Shown here one piece after another: positions 8,971 through 18,522 of a stretch of DNA of 64,000 nucleotides. How positions within the stretch are numbered: the first letter of the stretch is position 1; each line of letters opens with the position of its first letter. A program made the translations under genes and the position numbers. Location of the stretch: positions 62,001-126,000 of the forward strand of contig CANMDH010000009.1 of NCBI GenBank assembly GCA_947496555.1. The letters run 5' to 3'. The DNA comes from an uncultured Aquimarina sp. (lineage in GTDB: Bacteria > Bacteroidota > Bacteroidia > Flavobacteriales > Flavobacteriaceae). The notes below the pieces were generated by a model, which had not been told where the DNA came from, ran no database searches, and worked only from the letters and a program-made list of their open reading frames with translations.

Positions 8971-9408
8971 ATGAAAAAGATAGTTTTTTTGGTGTGTTTT
9001 ACCCTTATTTTGTCCTGTAGTAGTGATGATGGCCCGAACAATCCATTTTTGCCGAATGTATCGGTTAATTTTCAGATTAATCTCAACTTACCGCAGTATA
9101 ATAATCTCAATTTTCCGGGAGGAATTTTTGTTGACAGAACCGATGGAAGAGGTATAAAAGGTGTTATCATTTACAATCAAGATGGTACTCAATTTTTTGC
9201 CTATGAGCTTAGCGATCCTAATTTGGATCCTGGTCTTTCATGCTCTACCCTAACAGTTGAAGGGTCCAGAGCTTCATCAGATTGTAATGGGAATGAAAAT
9301 ATTTATGAAATTACCTCCTTTGGTCAACAAGTCAAGGGAGAAGGCGGGTTTTCACTATTACCGTATCGTATCAGAAAAGATGGGAATGTGTTGACTGTTA
9401 CCAATTGA
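8971..9408 (+). CDS. hypothetical lipoprotein
   Basis: A 145-residue secreted lipoprotein. The signal peptide ends in the lipobox LILSC-SSDD, with Cys near residue 16. The mature part is small and beta-rich and has one Cys pair (LSC and DCNG). Its C-terminal half (ITSFGQQVKGEGGFSLLPYR) faintly resembles a degenerate Rieske-type fold, but the Cys-His ligands are missing. The function is unknown. It is transcribed divergently from greA. Confidence 0.6.
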   Translation: MKKIVFLVCFTLILSCSSDDGPNNPFLPNVSVNFQINLNLPQYNNLNFPGGIFVDRTDGRGIKGVIIYNQDGTQFFAYELSDPNLDPGLSCSTLTVEGSRASSDCNGNENIYEITSFGQQVKGEGGFSLLPYRIRKDGNVLTVTN

Positions 9409-9432
9409 TTCTTTCATAATTAATAAAAAAAG

Positions 9433-9469
9433 AAAAAAGTCTTCAGGATAAAAACCTGAAGACTTTTTT
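9433..9469. terminator. bidirectional terminator
   Basis: A strong hairpin, AAAAGTCTTCAGG with CCTGAAGACTTTT, lies between the convergent lipoprotein and TonB-receptor genes. A-runs and T-runs on the two sides suit termination in both directions. Confidence 0.85.
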
Positions 9470-9473
9470 ACTC

Positions 9474-11669
9474 TTAAAACTTTAATGTTGCTCCCACTAG
9501 AAAGTTTATTCCTGCTTGAGGATAAAAACCTGTAAAGTATTGCGTTCTTAATCCTGTTGGGCTCTGATCATCAGCTATTTCTCCAAGAGAAAAAGAGTAT
9601 CCATTAGACTCATACTTCATGTCAAATATATTATTTATTAATCCAGTAATTACAATGGATTTGAACACCGGGATATCTCTCAATTCGTAAACAATATTAA
9701 AATCATTTACAAAGAAGCTGTCTAATTTTAGATCATTATTGTCTAAATTACTAAGATGCTGTTCTCCCACAAATTTCGAAAGAAAAGATAATTGTAAGTT
9801 TTTTTGAGGCTGATATACAAGTATATTTCCAGCAACAATATTTGGGGAATATGAAATATCGGTTGATCCAAGATTAGTTAAGGCCCCATCTACAGTTGCA
9901 AAAAAATCTTTATTTTTATTGGTGCTTAATGCAATATTAGGTTTGATCATAAATTTATTCGAAACCGGAATATTTGCATCTATTTCAATCCCCAGGCGAT
10001 AACTTTCACCACTGGTTGCTCTAATTGGTGCACCTACGTCATCAAGAGCTCCGGTAAGTACTAATTGATCTCGATACCACATGTAGTAAAGATTAGTATT
10101 TACTTCAATTTTTTTTCTATTAAAGCGCCATCCTATTTCTATATCATTCAATCTTTCAGCAGTATTGATTCCATTTTCAAAATCGCTTCTTCTGGGTTCG
10201 CGATTGGCTCTTGCATAAGAGGCATATAATTGATTACCATCATTAATCTGAAACGTAGCTCCAACTTTCGGATTGAAGAAATCATAGGTTTCATCCACTT
10301 CAAGAGGTACTCTATCTGATGTTAAACCTGAAGTTTCATAATCCACAAAACGCCCTTGAAGATCTACAAAAGCACTCCATTGATCATTAATTCTGTAAGT
10401 TGTCTTACCAAAAATGGTAAATTCATTTTTTGTTCCGTTTCCAAAATAATAATTATCTCTTATTTCTGAACCTCCTGCATTTTGCGCCCATATTACTTCT
10501 CCAAAATGATCTCCATCATAATGACTATAAAACCCTCCAAAATCAATATCTAAATTTGAATTTTTATAATTTGCCGTGGCATTTATTACATAAAAATCAT
10601 TATCCAACCATCTACGGCGAATCAAATCTGTGGTGTTTATTGTTTCTCCTCCGATTACAATCGGAGTAAAATCGTAATCTGCAAAGTCCTCATCTTCTTT
10701 ATATTGTTCAAAGAAACCACGTCCATAGGTATAGTTTAAGCCTAGGTTTGTCGACCAATGACTACTATACTTTTGGTTCCAATGCAATTGATAATGATCC
10801 TGCTTGTAATTATCGACTTCGTTATCATAAAAACGAGTATTTCCATCCTCGTCTGTGTATTGGCCAGCACCAGCAGGATTAAAAGTACGATCCGTTTCAA
10901 GAGTGGCGGCATCAATACCAAACCATGATTGATAGGTAATTTCGTGACCGCCAAAAGTTACTGCTTTGATCAATGTGTTCTCATCTACAAAGGATCCTTG
11001 CAAGAAATAAGATTTCAGATCTGATGAAGCTCGATCAATGTACCCATCTGAAGCAATTGCAGATAACCGCCCGGCAACTTCAAAATGATCATTCATTAGG
11101 CCCGTACTAAATTTTACATTATGCCTTCTGGTACCAAAAGACCCAAAAGAGTTTGAAATTTCGGCATTGGCAACTTCAGATACCGCATCAGTAAGCAAGT
11201 TTAAGCTGGCCCCAAAAGCTCCCGAACCATTGGTCGAAGTCCCTACACCCCGTTGCAGCTGTAAATTTTCTACTGAAGATGCAAAATCAGGTAAATTCAC
11301 CCAAAATGTACCTTGGCTTTCGGCGTCATTAAACGGGATCCCATTAAGGGTTACATTTACTCTAGAGGCATCACTACCTCTTACTCTGATATAGGTATAA
11401 CCTACTCCAGCACCAGCATCTGATGCTGTTACCACTCCAGGAAGATAATTCAATAAAATCGGAATGTCTTGACCAAGATTACGCTCTGCGATTTCTTCTT
11501 TGGATAGATTGGAATGAGTAATTGGCGAATCTGCATCGACCCTTACAGATTTCACCAAAACTTCGTCTAGTTTTTCCATTCCTTCAGGAATAGAATCTTT
11601 TTGTTTTTCCTGAGCCCATGAATTTATACTCAGTAAGAAACACGTAAAATAAAATGATAATCGTTTCAT
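9474..11669 (-). CDS. TonB-dependent outer-membrane receptor, probably for thiamine
   Basis: A 731-residue receptor with a signal peptide (residues 1-19, ending in WAQ), a plug domain (about 35-165, with LPGVVTASDAGAGVGYTYIR and RGSDASRVNVTLNGIP) and a beta-barrel ending in a terminal Phe (VGATLKF). There is no SusD gene or carboxypeptidase-like N-terminal domain. A TPP riboswitch in its leader (11844-11976) shows that expression responds to thiamine diphosphate. The likely cargo is thus thiamine or a precursor, an inference from regulation rather than from the barrel sequence. Confidence 0.88.
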   Translation of the reverse strand: MKRLSFYFTCFLLSINSWAQEKQKDSIPEGMEKLDEVLVKSVRVDADSPITHSNLSKEEIAERNLGQDIPILLNYLPGVVTASDAGAGVGYTYIRVRGSDASRVNVTLNGIPFNDAESQGTFWVNLPDFASSVENLQLQRGVGTSTNGSGAFGASLNLLTDAVSEVANAEISNSFGSFGTRRHNVKFSTGLMNDHFEVAGRLSAIASDGYIDRASSDLKSYFLQGSFVDENTLIKAVTFGGHEITYQSWFGIDAATLETDRTFNPAGAGQYTDEDGNTRFYDNEVDNYKQDHYQLHWNQKYSSHWSTNLGLNYTYGRGFFEQYKEDEDFADYDFTPIVIGGETINTTDLIRRRWLDNDFYVINATANYKNSNLDIDFGGFYSHYDGDHFGEVIWAQNAGGSEIRDNYYFGNGTKNEFTIFGKTTYRINDQWSAFVDLQGRFVDYETSGLTSDRVPLEVDETYDFFNPKVGATFQINDGNQLYASYARANREPRRSDFENGINTAERLNDIEIGWRFNRKKIEVNTNLYYMWYRDQLVLTGALDDVGAPIRATSGESYRLGIEIDANIPVSNKFMIKPNIALSTNKNKDFFATVDGALTNLGSTDISYSPNIVAGNILVYQPQKNLQLSFLSKFVGEQHLSNLDNNDLKLDSFFVNDFNIVYELRDIPVFKSIVITGLINNIFDMKYESNGYSFSLGEIADDQSPTGLRTQYFTGFYPQAGINFLVGATLKF

Positions 11670-11843
11670 TCGTAAAAATATATTACGAATAAAAGGGGTA
11701 ATTATTCCACTGTTAAAAATTAATGATTAAATAAAATGCTTGATGGTTTGTAGTTTTACCTTAAAAAACGACTTTTAAGATTACTCTTACATCCCATCTC
11801 GCTCGTCGCAAAAAAAGTAAACGCTACCTTTTTAGCTCCACAG

Positions 11844-11976
11844 TCCCTTGGCAGCATTACCTGCCCAGGTTCATTGGGTATGATCTCAGCCGTTTGAAAT
11901 TGTAAATGTTAAGTCTTAAATCTTAATTGATCATATTTAGAACTTTAAACTTAAAACTTCAAAAAAGCACCCCTTT
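11844..11976 (-). promoter_or_regulatory. TPP riboswitch (THI element) with long P3 arm
   Basis: On the minus strand the conserved THI-box pieces appear in order: GGGGTGC (11973-11967), CTGAGA (11889-11884), ACCC (11879-11876), GAACCTG (11872-11866), TAATGCTG (11859-11852) and AGGGA (11848-11844). Between GGGGTGC and CTGAGA there are about 77 bases of AT-rich, partly self-complementary sequence, which would form an extended P3 arm. The aptamer lies about 170 bases upstream of the TonB-receptor start. The remaining 11670-11843 holds the expression platform, where AAAAAGGTA/TACTTTTTTT could form a weak terminator. Confidence 0.9.
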
Positions 11977-12094
11977 GAGATTTGGGCACAAAATTACTAT
12001 GTTTTATTGATTTATCGTAAATTTATTTGCTTTAATATCCAACAGACAATGCTTTTTGGTTTTTTGAGTTATAATATTGGATAAATGTAAGAAG

Positions 12095-14521
12095 ATGAAG
12101 AATACAAAAAGATCAGTTACTTTTAAAATTATTGCAGGTTATTTTCTTGCAGGAGTACTTGCTGTGACTGCTTTTTGGGTAATTTATCGACAAATAACTA
12201 ATTATACCCAAATCACCGAAATAAAAAGTGAAAATAATGAAAAGCTTTTCTTGGTTGGAGAGGCGATTACCGGGTTATATGAAGCCGAGAGTTTAACACG
12301 AAATATCATTCAAACTTCCGATGTTGTAAAATTTAATACTTATAAAACAAAAATAGACACGATTCTTAAAACGATTAATAAGGTTTCTGAAATGTCTGAT
12401 GATACCCTACAGACCAAAAAAATCGATAGCATTAAGTTTCTAATCGATAGCAAAAACAACAACCTTGAGGCTCTTATCAAAATTTATGAGCAACGAAAAC
12501 AAAAAGGTTTATACGAAACCGCAATTGATGAATTAAAAAAGGTAAACAAAAGTTTTGGAGGATATGAGAATTATGACGAGCGATTCAAAAAATACGATGC
12601 TCGTACCAAAAGAGCACTTATTGATATTCTTGAATATACCAAAAGGGACAATGCTAAACGATTAACCAATCAAACTGTAGATTCGCTAGCTACGTCTGTG
12701 AAGCAGGTTTTGGCAGAGTTGGAAGAAAAAGATAAAAAATACAAGCGTGAGATCTCGATAAAAGAGGACAATCTTCTTAAAAATGATCAGATCATAACAA
12801 GGCAATTAAGGGATCTTCTTGCAGCAATAGAACGAAACGAAAGAAATCAATATTTTGAGCGTCTTGATGCCTCTAGTGAAGTATTAAAAACTACTTCGAA
12901 TATCATATTAATTATAGCGGGAATAAGCTTGTTTATTGCTATCATTTTCTTGTTTTTGATAACCAAAGATGTTTCTAAAAGTCAAAAATATCGTAATGAG
13001 CTTGAAGCCGAAAAAACATATACAGAATCTCTTTTAAAAACCCGTGAATCATTAATAAACACGGTTACACATGATTTGCGCTCTCCTTTAAATACAGTAA
13101 TTGGATACTCGGATCTATTAGAACGAACAGGACTAAGCAACAAGCAAAAACACTATTTGGGGCATTTAAAAAAATCATCAGATTACATTCTTCATTTAGT
13201 AAATGACCTTCTTGATCTCTCAAAATTGGAGGCCGGTAGAATGGTGATTGAAGAACTACCTTTTTCTCCCAAAAAATTAATCGAAAATACCCTTTCGAGC
13301 GTAATTCCAATCAATGACAAAAAGAATCTTGACGTTTTTGTCTATACAGATGGCCAACTAAAAAAGCAATACCTAAGTGATCCTTTCAGAATTAAACAAG
13401 TTTTGACAAATTTGGTAAATAATGCTTATAAATTCACCGATGAAGGGTCTATTACTATAGCTAGTAAAATTATAGAAAATGGATTGGCAGAAAAACAACT
13501 AGTGATTTCGGTAAGAGACACAGGAATTGGTATTACAAAAGAACAACAACAGCATATTTTTGAAGAATTTTCGCAAGGAGATGACAATACCGAGAAAAGG
13601 TATGGTGGTTTTGGACTTGGCCTAGCTATTACTAAAAAAATAATTAAGCTGCTTGATGGTAAAATTACATTGGATAGTGAACCTAATATTGGTAGTGAAT
13701 TTACAATCTACATACCCATCAAACTTTCTAATTCTTTGGCTCCAGAAGAAGAAAGTGAAATTTTAGAAATACAAAATTTCTCAAATAAAAAAGTTTTAAT
13801 AGTAGATGATGATCCAAGCCAATTAGCCCTTACTAGCGAGGTAGCTACTCTAGCAGGATTAACCTATGACGTTTGTGAGAACGGACTTGAAGCCCTTTCT
13901 TTTTTACAGAAAAACACTTATGATTTGGTACTTACTGATATCCAGATGCCAAAAATGGATGGTTTTGAGCTTTTAAAAGCTATGAAAAACAATACAGAGT
14001 ATACCGATTTACCTGTAATTGCATTGTCTGGAAGAACAGATATTTCTTTTACCGAATATCAAGAAGCGGGATTTTCAGGAAGTTTACGAAAGCCTTATGC
14101 TCCCAAGGAACTAATAGATCTTATTGCCAAAGTTTTAAGTGTTGATCTAATAAAATACCCAGACCCGGTCATTGAAGAAGATAAAAATGAAGCGTATTCG
14201 CTGGGTGATCTAATGCTTTTTGCCCATGGAGATTCTGATTCTTTATATGCTATCCTGGATACATTTTATGAAAGTACCATTGATAATGTTAGTGAATTAA
14301 AGACCCAGGTAACAAAAAAGGACATTATCGGTATTAAGAAAATCGCTCATAAAATGCTTCCGATGTTTAAACAAATAAAAGCAAAGGAGGTTGTACCAAT
14401 ATTGGAAAAATTAGAACACCCAGATCAATACGAGCTTGACAAAAAATCAACACTACAATTAACAAAAGAAGGAATTTTAAAAATAGAAGACCTTATAGGC
14501 AAGCTTAAAGTTGAAAATTAA
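12095..14521 (+). CDS. hybrid sensor histidine kinase with receiver and Hpt domains
   Basis: About 808 residues, started at ATG 12095 rather than at TTG six codons upstream. Order: membrane helix (about 7-30), a long helical periplasmic sensor, a second membrane helix (about 268-290), a coiled coil, HisKA (THDLRSPLNTVIGYSDLL), HATPase (NNAYKF, RDTGIGI, GGFGLGLAI), a receiver domain (VLIVDDDPSQ, phospho-Asp in LVLTDIQMPKMDG) and a C-terminal Hpt-like helix bundle (KIAHKMLPMFKQ). This is a complete phosphorelay in one chain. The convergent NtrC-type gene overlaps its stop by 4 bases and is the obvious partner. Confidence 0.92.
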   Translation: MKNTKRSVTFKIIAGYFLAGVLAVTAFWVIYRQITNYTQITEIKSENNEKLFLVGEAITGLYEAESLTRNIIQTSDVVKFNTYKTKIDTILKTINKVSEMSDDTLQTKKIDSIKFLIDSKNNNLEALIKIYEQRKQKGLYETAIDELKKVNKSFGGYENYDERFKKYDARTKRALIDILEYTKRDNAKRLTNQTVDSLATSVKQVLAELEEKDKKYKREISIKEDNLLKNDQIITRQLRDLLAAIERNERNQYFERLDASSEVLKTTSNIILIIAGISLFIAIIFLFLITKDVSKSQKYRNELEAEKTYTESLLKTRESLINTVTHDLRSPLNTVIGYSDLLERTGLSNKQKHYLGHLKKSSDYILHLVNDLLDLSKLEAGRMVIEELPFSPKKLIENTLSSVIPINDKKNLDVFVYTDGQLKKQYLSDPFRIKQVLTNLVNNAYKFTDEGSITIASKIIENGLAEKQLVISVRDTGIGITKEQQQHIFEEFSQGDDNTEKRYGGFGLGLAITKKIIKLLDGKITLDSEPNIGSEFTIYIPIKLSNSLAPEEESEILEIQNFSNKKVLIVDDDPSQLALTSEVATLAGLTYDVCENGLEALSFLQKNTYDLVLTDIQMPKMDGFELLKAMKNNTEYTDLPVIALSGRTDISFTEYQEAGFSGSLRKPYAPKELIDLIAKVLSVDLIKYPDPVIEEDKNEAYSLGDLMLFAHGDSDSLYAILDTFYESTIDNVSELKTQVTKKDIIGIKKIAHKMLPMFKQIKAKEVVPILEKLEHPDQYELDKKSTLQLTKEGILKIEDLIGKLKVEN

Positions 14522-15864
14522 AGGCTAATATCGTATTGCTTTAACTTATTGTATAGTGTTTTGCGATCAATAGAGAGCATTCGGGCAGCTTTTGCTTTGT
14601 TTCCATTTGCTTTTTCTAAAGCATCCAAAATAAGTTCCTGCTCATTTTGATTTTTAAACAATCCGTAGGTGTGTTTTGCGCTCTGAGAAGCATATGCTAT
14701 ATCGTTTGGCAAAATATCCAAGGTAATCATATCTTTTTGAGAAAGTAATACAGAACGTTTCACGATGTTTTTTAGTTCTCTCAGGTTTCCAGGCCAGTCA
14801 TATTTTTTAAAGGATTCTAGCACCTCATCTGCAAATCCCACCACATTCTTATCTAACTCTACATTAGATTCTTCAAGAAAATGATTGGCAAAGAGCATTA
14901 AATCTTCTATTCGATCTTTAAGAGGAGGTACTTTAATAGTAAATTCGTTAAGTCTATGATACAGATCTTCTCTAAAATCTCCTTCTTTTACTGAGTTACT
15001 TAGATCTTCATTGGTAGCCGCAATCACTCTGATATCTACTTCTATTTCTTTATTACTACCCACAGGTTTAATTTTTCGTTCCTGTAGCGCTCTTAATAAT
15101 TGCACCTGTAGTTCATAATTTAAGTTTCCTATCTCGTCGAGAAATAAGGTTCCGCCATTGGCAGCTTCAAAATGCCCCACTTTATCATTTACAGCACCAG
15201 TAAAAGACCCCTTTATATGCCCAAAAAATTCGCTAGAAGCAATTTCTTTTGGAACTGCTCCACAATCCACGGCAACAAATGGTTTTTCTGACCTCTTACT
15301 TGCTTTATGAATACTACTTGCGACATACTCTTTACCCGTACCACTATCGCCCACAATTAGAACAGACATTTTTGTTGGAGCTACCAAGGCTACATATTCA
15401 TTAAGTTTTTTGGATGCATCACTAACGCCTCTTACAAAAGATAGATTTACATTTTTAGGTTTTTTTGGAGTAACTTTTACCTTCTTTACCTCCTTGTCAC
15501 CTGTTTTTGACCCTAATGCTTTTTCAATGGTTTGTAGAATAGTGTCTGGATTAAAAGGTTTGGATATATAATCAAAGGCACCTTGTTTAATTGCATTAAC
15601 CGCCATATTGATCTCGGCATATCCAGTCATTATAATCACCTGTGTACTTGGATTATTATTTAGGATTTCTTCCAGCAAAGTAATACCATCACGATCAGGT
15701 AATCTCACATCTGCCAGTACAACATCAAAAACATCTTGTTTAATTTTAGGAACGGCCTCGTTACCAGAGAATGCGGTTACGACTTCGTATTCCTTTTTTT
15801 GCAAAAATGTCTTAAGCATGGTACAAAAAGCCACATCATCTTCAATGATAAGTATTTTAAACAT
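14518..15864 (-). CDS. sigma-54-dependent response regulator (NtrC family)
   Basis: A 448-residue activator. It has a receiver domain (residues 1-118, phospho-Asp in DVVLADVRLPDRDG), a central AAA+ domain with Walker A (GDSGTGKE), the sigma-54 contact loop as GSFTGA, Walker B (GGTLFLDEIGNL) and the arginine-finger region, then a Fis-type HTH (NGNKAKAARMLSIDRKTLYNKL). It would drive sigma-54 promoters when phosphorylated. It is convergent with the hybrid kinase and overlaps its 3' end by 4 bases. Confidence 0.93.
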   Translation of the reverse strand: MFKILIIEDDVAFCTMLKTFLQKKEYEVVTAFSGNEAVPKIKQDVFDVVLADVRLPDRDGITLLEEILNNNPSTQVIIMTGYAEINMAVNAIKQGAFDYISKPFNPDTILQTIEKALGSKTGDKEVKKVKVTPKKPKNVNLSFVRGVSDASKKLNEYVALVAPTKMSVLIVGDSGTGKEYVASSIHKASKRSEKPFVAVDCGAVPKEIASSEFFGHIKGSFTGAVNDKVGHFEAANGGTLFLDEIGNLNYELQVQLLRALQERKIKPVGSNKEIEVDIRVIAATNEDLSNSVKEGDFREDLYHRLNEFTIKVPPLKDRIEDLMLFANHFLEESNVELDKNVVGFADEVLESFKKYDWPGNLRELKNIVKRSVLLSQKDMITLDILPNDIAYASQSAKHTYGLFKNQNEQELILDALEKANGNKAKAARMLSIDRKTLYNKLKQYDISL

Positions 15865-15939
15865 ATCCTATAATTTATTTACTCAAACAACAATAGTATA
15901 AAATTACAATTTAAAACACTTTGTAAAGATAAAAACATA

Positions 15940-15974
15940 AAAAAAGAGACCCTTGGGAGTGAGTCTCTTTTTTA
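15940..15974 (-). terminator. hairpin terminator
   Basis: AAAAAGAGAC pairs with GTCTCTTTTT. It lies between the 3' end of the 16036-16365 gene and the NtrC-type gene start. Read on the minus strand it is followed by a T-run, so it probably ends the upstream transcript. Confidence 0.7.
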
Positions 15975-16035
15975 GCACTAAACAACTTTATATCGTCCTT
16001 GGTTGCAAAACGATATCCTTTTTCTACCCCTAGAT

Positions 16036-16365
16036 TTAAGATTTATTGTCGTTTGGCTCTATCCATTCGCCACTAGCGCTTGCAAATACAATTGTTGTAT
16101 TATCGTTATGATCTCTCAAAAGAACTTTATATGTATAGTCTTTTGATATATAAGCTTCTGCAATTCTAAGTTTTTTAAAATCTCTAGCAGCGGCTTCCTG
16201 TAGTGCCAAAGGCAAATCTACAGTACTAAGTTCAGTATATTCATGTTGCTCGTCATAGTCAAAATACTCATTACTACCTTTTACGGTAAAATCATCTTGA
16301 GCGATTGCACCCTGTGCAGAAAAGATACTTACTACTATTGCTACTATCATTGGTAACTTTTTCAT
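16036..16365 (-). CDS. small secreted protein, PepSY-like (hypothetical)
   Basis: A 109-residue protein with a signal peptide (about 1-22, cleavage after AIA). The mature part, LPLALQEAAARDFKKLRIAE followed by a beta-hairpin (YKVLLRDHNDNTTIVFASAS), resembles the small PepSY-like periplasmic proteins common in Bacteroidota. This assignment is weak and no function is proposed. It stands alone upstream of the NtrC-type regulator. Confidence 0.55.
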   Translation of the reverse strand: MKKLPMIVAIVVSIFSAQGAIAQDDFTVKGSNEYFDYDEQHEYTELSTVDLPLALQEAAARDFKKLRIAEAYISKDYTYKVLLRDHNDNTTIVFASASGEWIEPNDNKS

Positions 16366-16558
16366 TGGGTTATTGAATTACATCAATACCTATATAAATA
16401 GTAATAATTGTTCCAAAGAATAAGATTATAAAACAAAATATATAAAATACTAATAATCAGCATTTTATATATTTTTGATTTCGATTTTGAAGATGTTAAA
16501 AAACGTGGATTCTACACTAAAGTGTAGAATTTCTACACACTTTTACGTGATCGCATAT

Positions 16559-16960
16559 TTACAAAAGCGGTTTTTTACGGTTTGTCTTTTTTAAAGATAA
16601 TTTTTGTTTACTCTCCAAACGTCTATTAACCGATGCTCTCGACGGTTTTGTAGCGATTCTTTTTTTAGGAATGTGAAGATTGGCTGAAAGAATATCTAGT
16701 AATCTTTTTATGACCAACTCTTTATTTTTATGTTGGCTTCTACTATCACTACATTGTATAACTAAAATTCCTGATTTGGTTAATCGCGAAGATAATTTCT
16801 GATCAAGAAGTAATTTTTCTTCAGCTGTTAATCCTTCTGAAGCCATAATATCAAAACTAACTTCAACCTTTGAAGACACTTTATTTACATGTTGTCCTCC
16901 TGCACCAGAACTTCTAATTGCTTTAAATTTTAGTTCGCCTATGATTTTTGAAGTGTTCAC
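16559..16960 (-). CDS. arfB: alternative ribosome-rescue peptidyl-tRNA hydrolase
   Basis: A 133-residue release-factor-like protein. SSGAGGQHVNKVSSKVEV contains the catalytic GGQ that hydrolyses peptidyl-tRNA. The basic C-terminal tail (SRASVNRRLESKQKLSLKK) is the part that in ArfB enters the empty mRNA channel of stalled ribosomes. The length fits ArfB rather than RF1 or RF2. Its start overlaps the stop of the DUF4301 gene by 4 bases, so it is translated as the last gene of that operon. Confidence 0.92.
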   Translation of the reverse strand: MNTSKIIGELKFKAIRSSGAGGQHVNKVSSKVEVSFDIMASEGLTAEEKLLLDQKLSSRLTKSGILVIQCSDSRSQHKNKELVIKRLLDILSANLHIPKKRIATKPSRASVNRRLESKQKLSLKKTNRKKPLL

Positions 16961-18522
16961 GAAAAAAGTTTTACCTGGTGTGCCGATTTCAATAAGTCAT
17001 TTACCGTTTTTACCGGATTAAATGTGGTAAGAGGAACTTCGACAAATACACTAATCCAATTAGCCATAGCTCCATTCCAGAGCCCGGGAAGTTCTAATGC
17101 CTTAAGCACCCTACCATTCAAACTTTTTGTGGTAATAAACCCAGCATCTGGATCGACATGATTAAGCAAGTTAAATTTGTTTCCTTTATAATCTCTTACT
17201 CCACAGACCAGATCAACCGGATTAAAATGAGTAGAACTACCTAATATATCTCTTTGTCTGCTATCTTTCTTATTTATTTGAGGAGACTCAATAATTTGCA
17301 ATACCAACCTTCCGTTTTCTCGTTTTATCCAAAATGGTCCTCCTCCTGGCTCCCCTTCGTTGATTACCATTCCACATATTCTAATGGGTCGATTTAAAGA
17401 TTTTCTTAAAAATTCTAGCTTATATTCTTCTGAGAATTTGTCAAAATCCAAAGGAAGCCTAACATTAAGCTGATGAACCAAAAACTTTTTAATATCCTTT
17501 AATTCAGCTTCTGTAGGATTTTGTTCATCAAGGGCATTTAAAATTCTAAAAACCTCATCCTGAATTTCGAGTAATTTCCCAGCCAACACTTTTTTATATC
17601 CAGACACTTCGTCTTGATATTTACGAACCACAACATTATCAATGTTTTTGATATATATGATATCTGCATCAAGATCATTAAGGTTCTCGATAAGAGCACC
17701 ATGACCACCAGGTCTAAAAAGTAAAGATTCGTCTTCTGTTCTGAAAGGTTCATTATCCTCAGTTACCGCTATGGTATCGGTTTCTGGTTTTTGAAAAGAA
17801 TAGGTAATGTTAAACTTGGTATTGGTTTTTTCTTCTACTTTTTTCTTAATTCTTTCAAATTCTCCTTTAAAACCCTCTAAGTGATCTTTAGATATTGTGA
17901 AATGAAGTTTGGACTCTGCACGATCGTTCGTATTATATCCTGCCGCTTCATAAAGATGCTCCTCGAACGAAGTGGCGGTACTATTAGTATATTTATGAAA
18001 AGGAAGTAATCCTTTTGGAAAATCTCCGTAGTTTAATCCTTTTTCCCTCAGCATCATTTCAACAAAGATGTAAAGTTGTCTACCTTCTGATAAAGATTCG
18101 AATTTAGGATACGCATTTTTTACTTTTTCCATAACCGTATTATAGAAAGGGAATTTTTCTAAACCAATTAAAAAAAGCCGAATTGCATTTGCTTTTTCAT
18201 GATTCGTATAAGAGTTTAGACTTTCTTTTTCACAGTCATAATTATCGAGAAATTTAAATAACTCTTTAAACATACGAGTAGCGGCACCAGATGCGGGGAC
18301 AAATTTTACAGTTTCCAGATTTGAGACTCTAGAATCATACAATTTGGTTAACTCAGACTGATAATGTTCTGTAAACTTCAGAATTCCATTATCCAAGGTA
18401 GCCGCGCTACGTAAAGGCACAAACGGAATCCCTTTCTTAAAAATCTCAATTTGAGAAAATACCTTATCTACGGTTAAACCTTTTGATTTAATTAACTTAA
18501 TATCTTTATCCGTTATGTTCAC
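16957..18522 (-). CDS. DUF4301 family protein
   Basis: A 521-residue protein recognised as the Bacteroidota DUF4301 family. It includes FVPASGAATRMFKELFKFL near residue 93, which resembles the start of a nucleotidyltransferase-type nucleotide-binding loop, and RPGGHGALIENLNDLDADI in the middle. A sugar-nucleotide or kinase-like activity has not been established. It overlaps the genes on both sides (17 and 4 bases), showing tight coupling to the transporter/kinase operon. Confidence 0.8.
   Translation of the reverse strand: MNITDKDIKLIKSKGLTVDKVFSQIEIFKKGIPFVPLRSAATLDNGILKFTEHYQSELTKLYDSRVSNLETVKFVPASGAATRMFKELFKFLDNYDCEKESLNSYTNHEKANAIRLFLIGLEKFPFYNTVMEKVKNAYPKFESLSEGRQLYIFVEMMLREKGLNYGDFPKGLLPFHKYTNSTATSFEEHLYEAAGYNTNDRAESKLHFTISKDHLEGFKGEFERIKKKVEEKTNTKFNITYSFQKPETDTIAVTEDNEPFRTEDESLLFRPGGHGALIENLNDLDADIIYIKNIDNVVVRKYQDEVSGYKKVLAGKLLEIQDEVFRILNALDEQNPTEAELKDIKKFLVHQLNVRLPLDFDKFSEEYKLEFLRKSLNRPIRICGMVINEGEPGGGPFWIKRENGRLVLQIIESPQINKKDSRQRDILGSSTHFNPVDLVCGVRDYKGNKFNLLNHVDPDAGFITTKSLNGRVLKALELPGLWNGAMANWISVFVEVPLTTFNPVKTVNDLLKSAHQVKLFS

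Noticed and set aside
11780-11812. AAAAAGGTA/TACTTTTTTT as a terminator of the TPP switch
   Set aside because: The stem is weak and interrupted, so it is mentioned only within the riboswitch entry.
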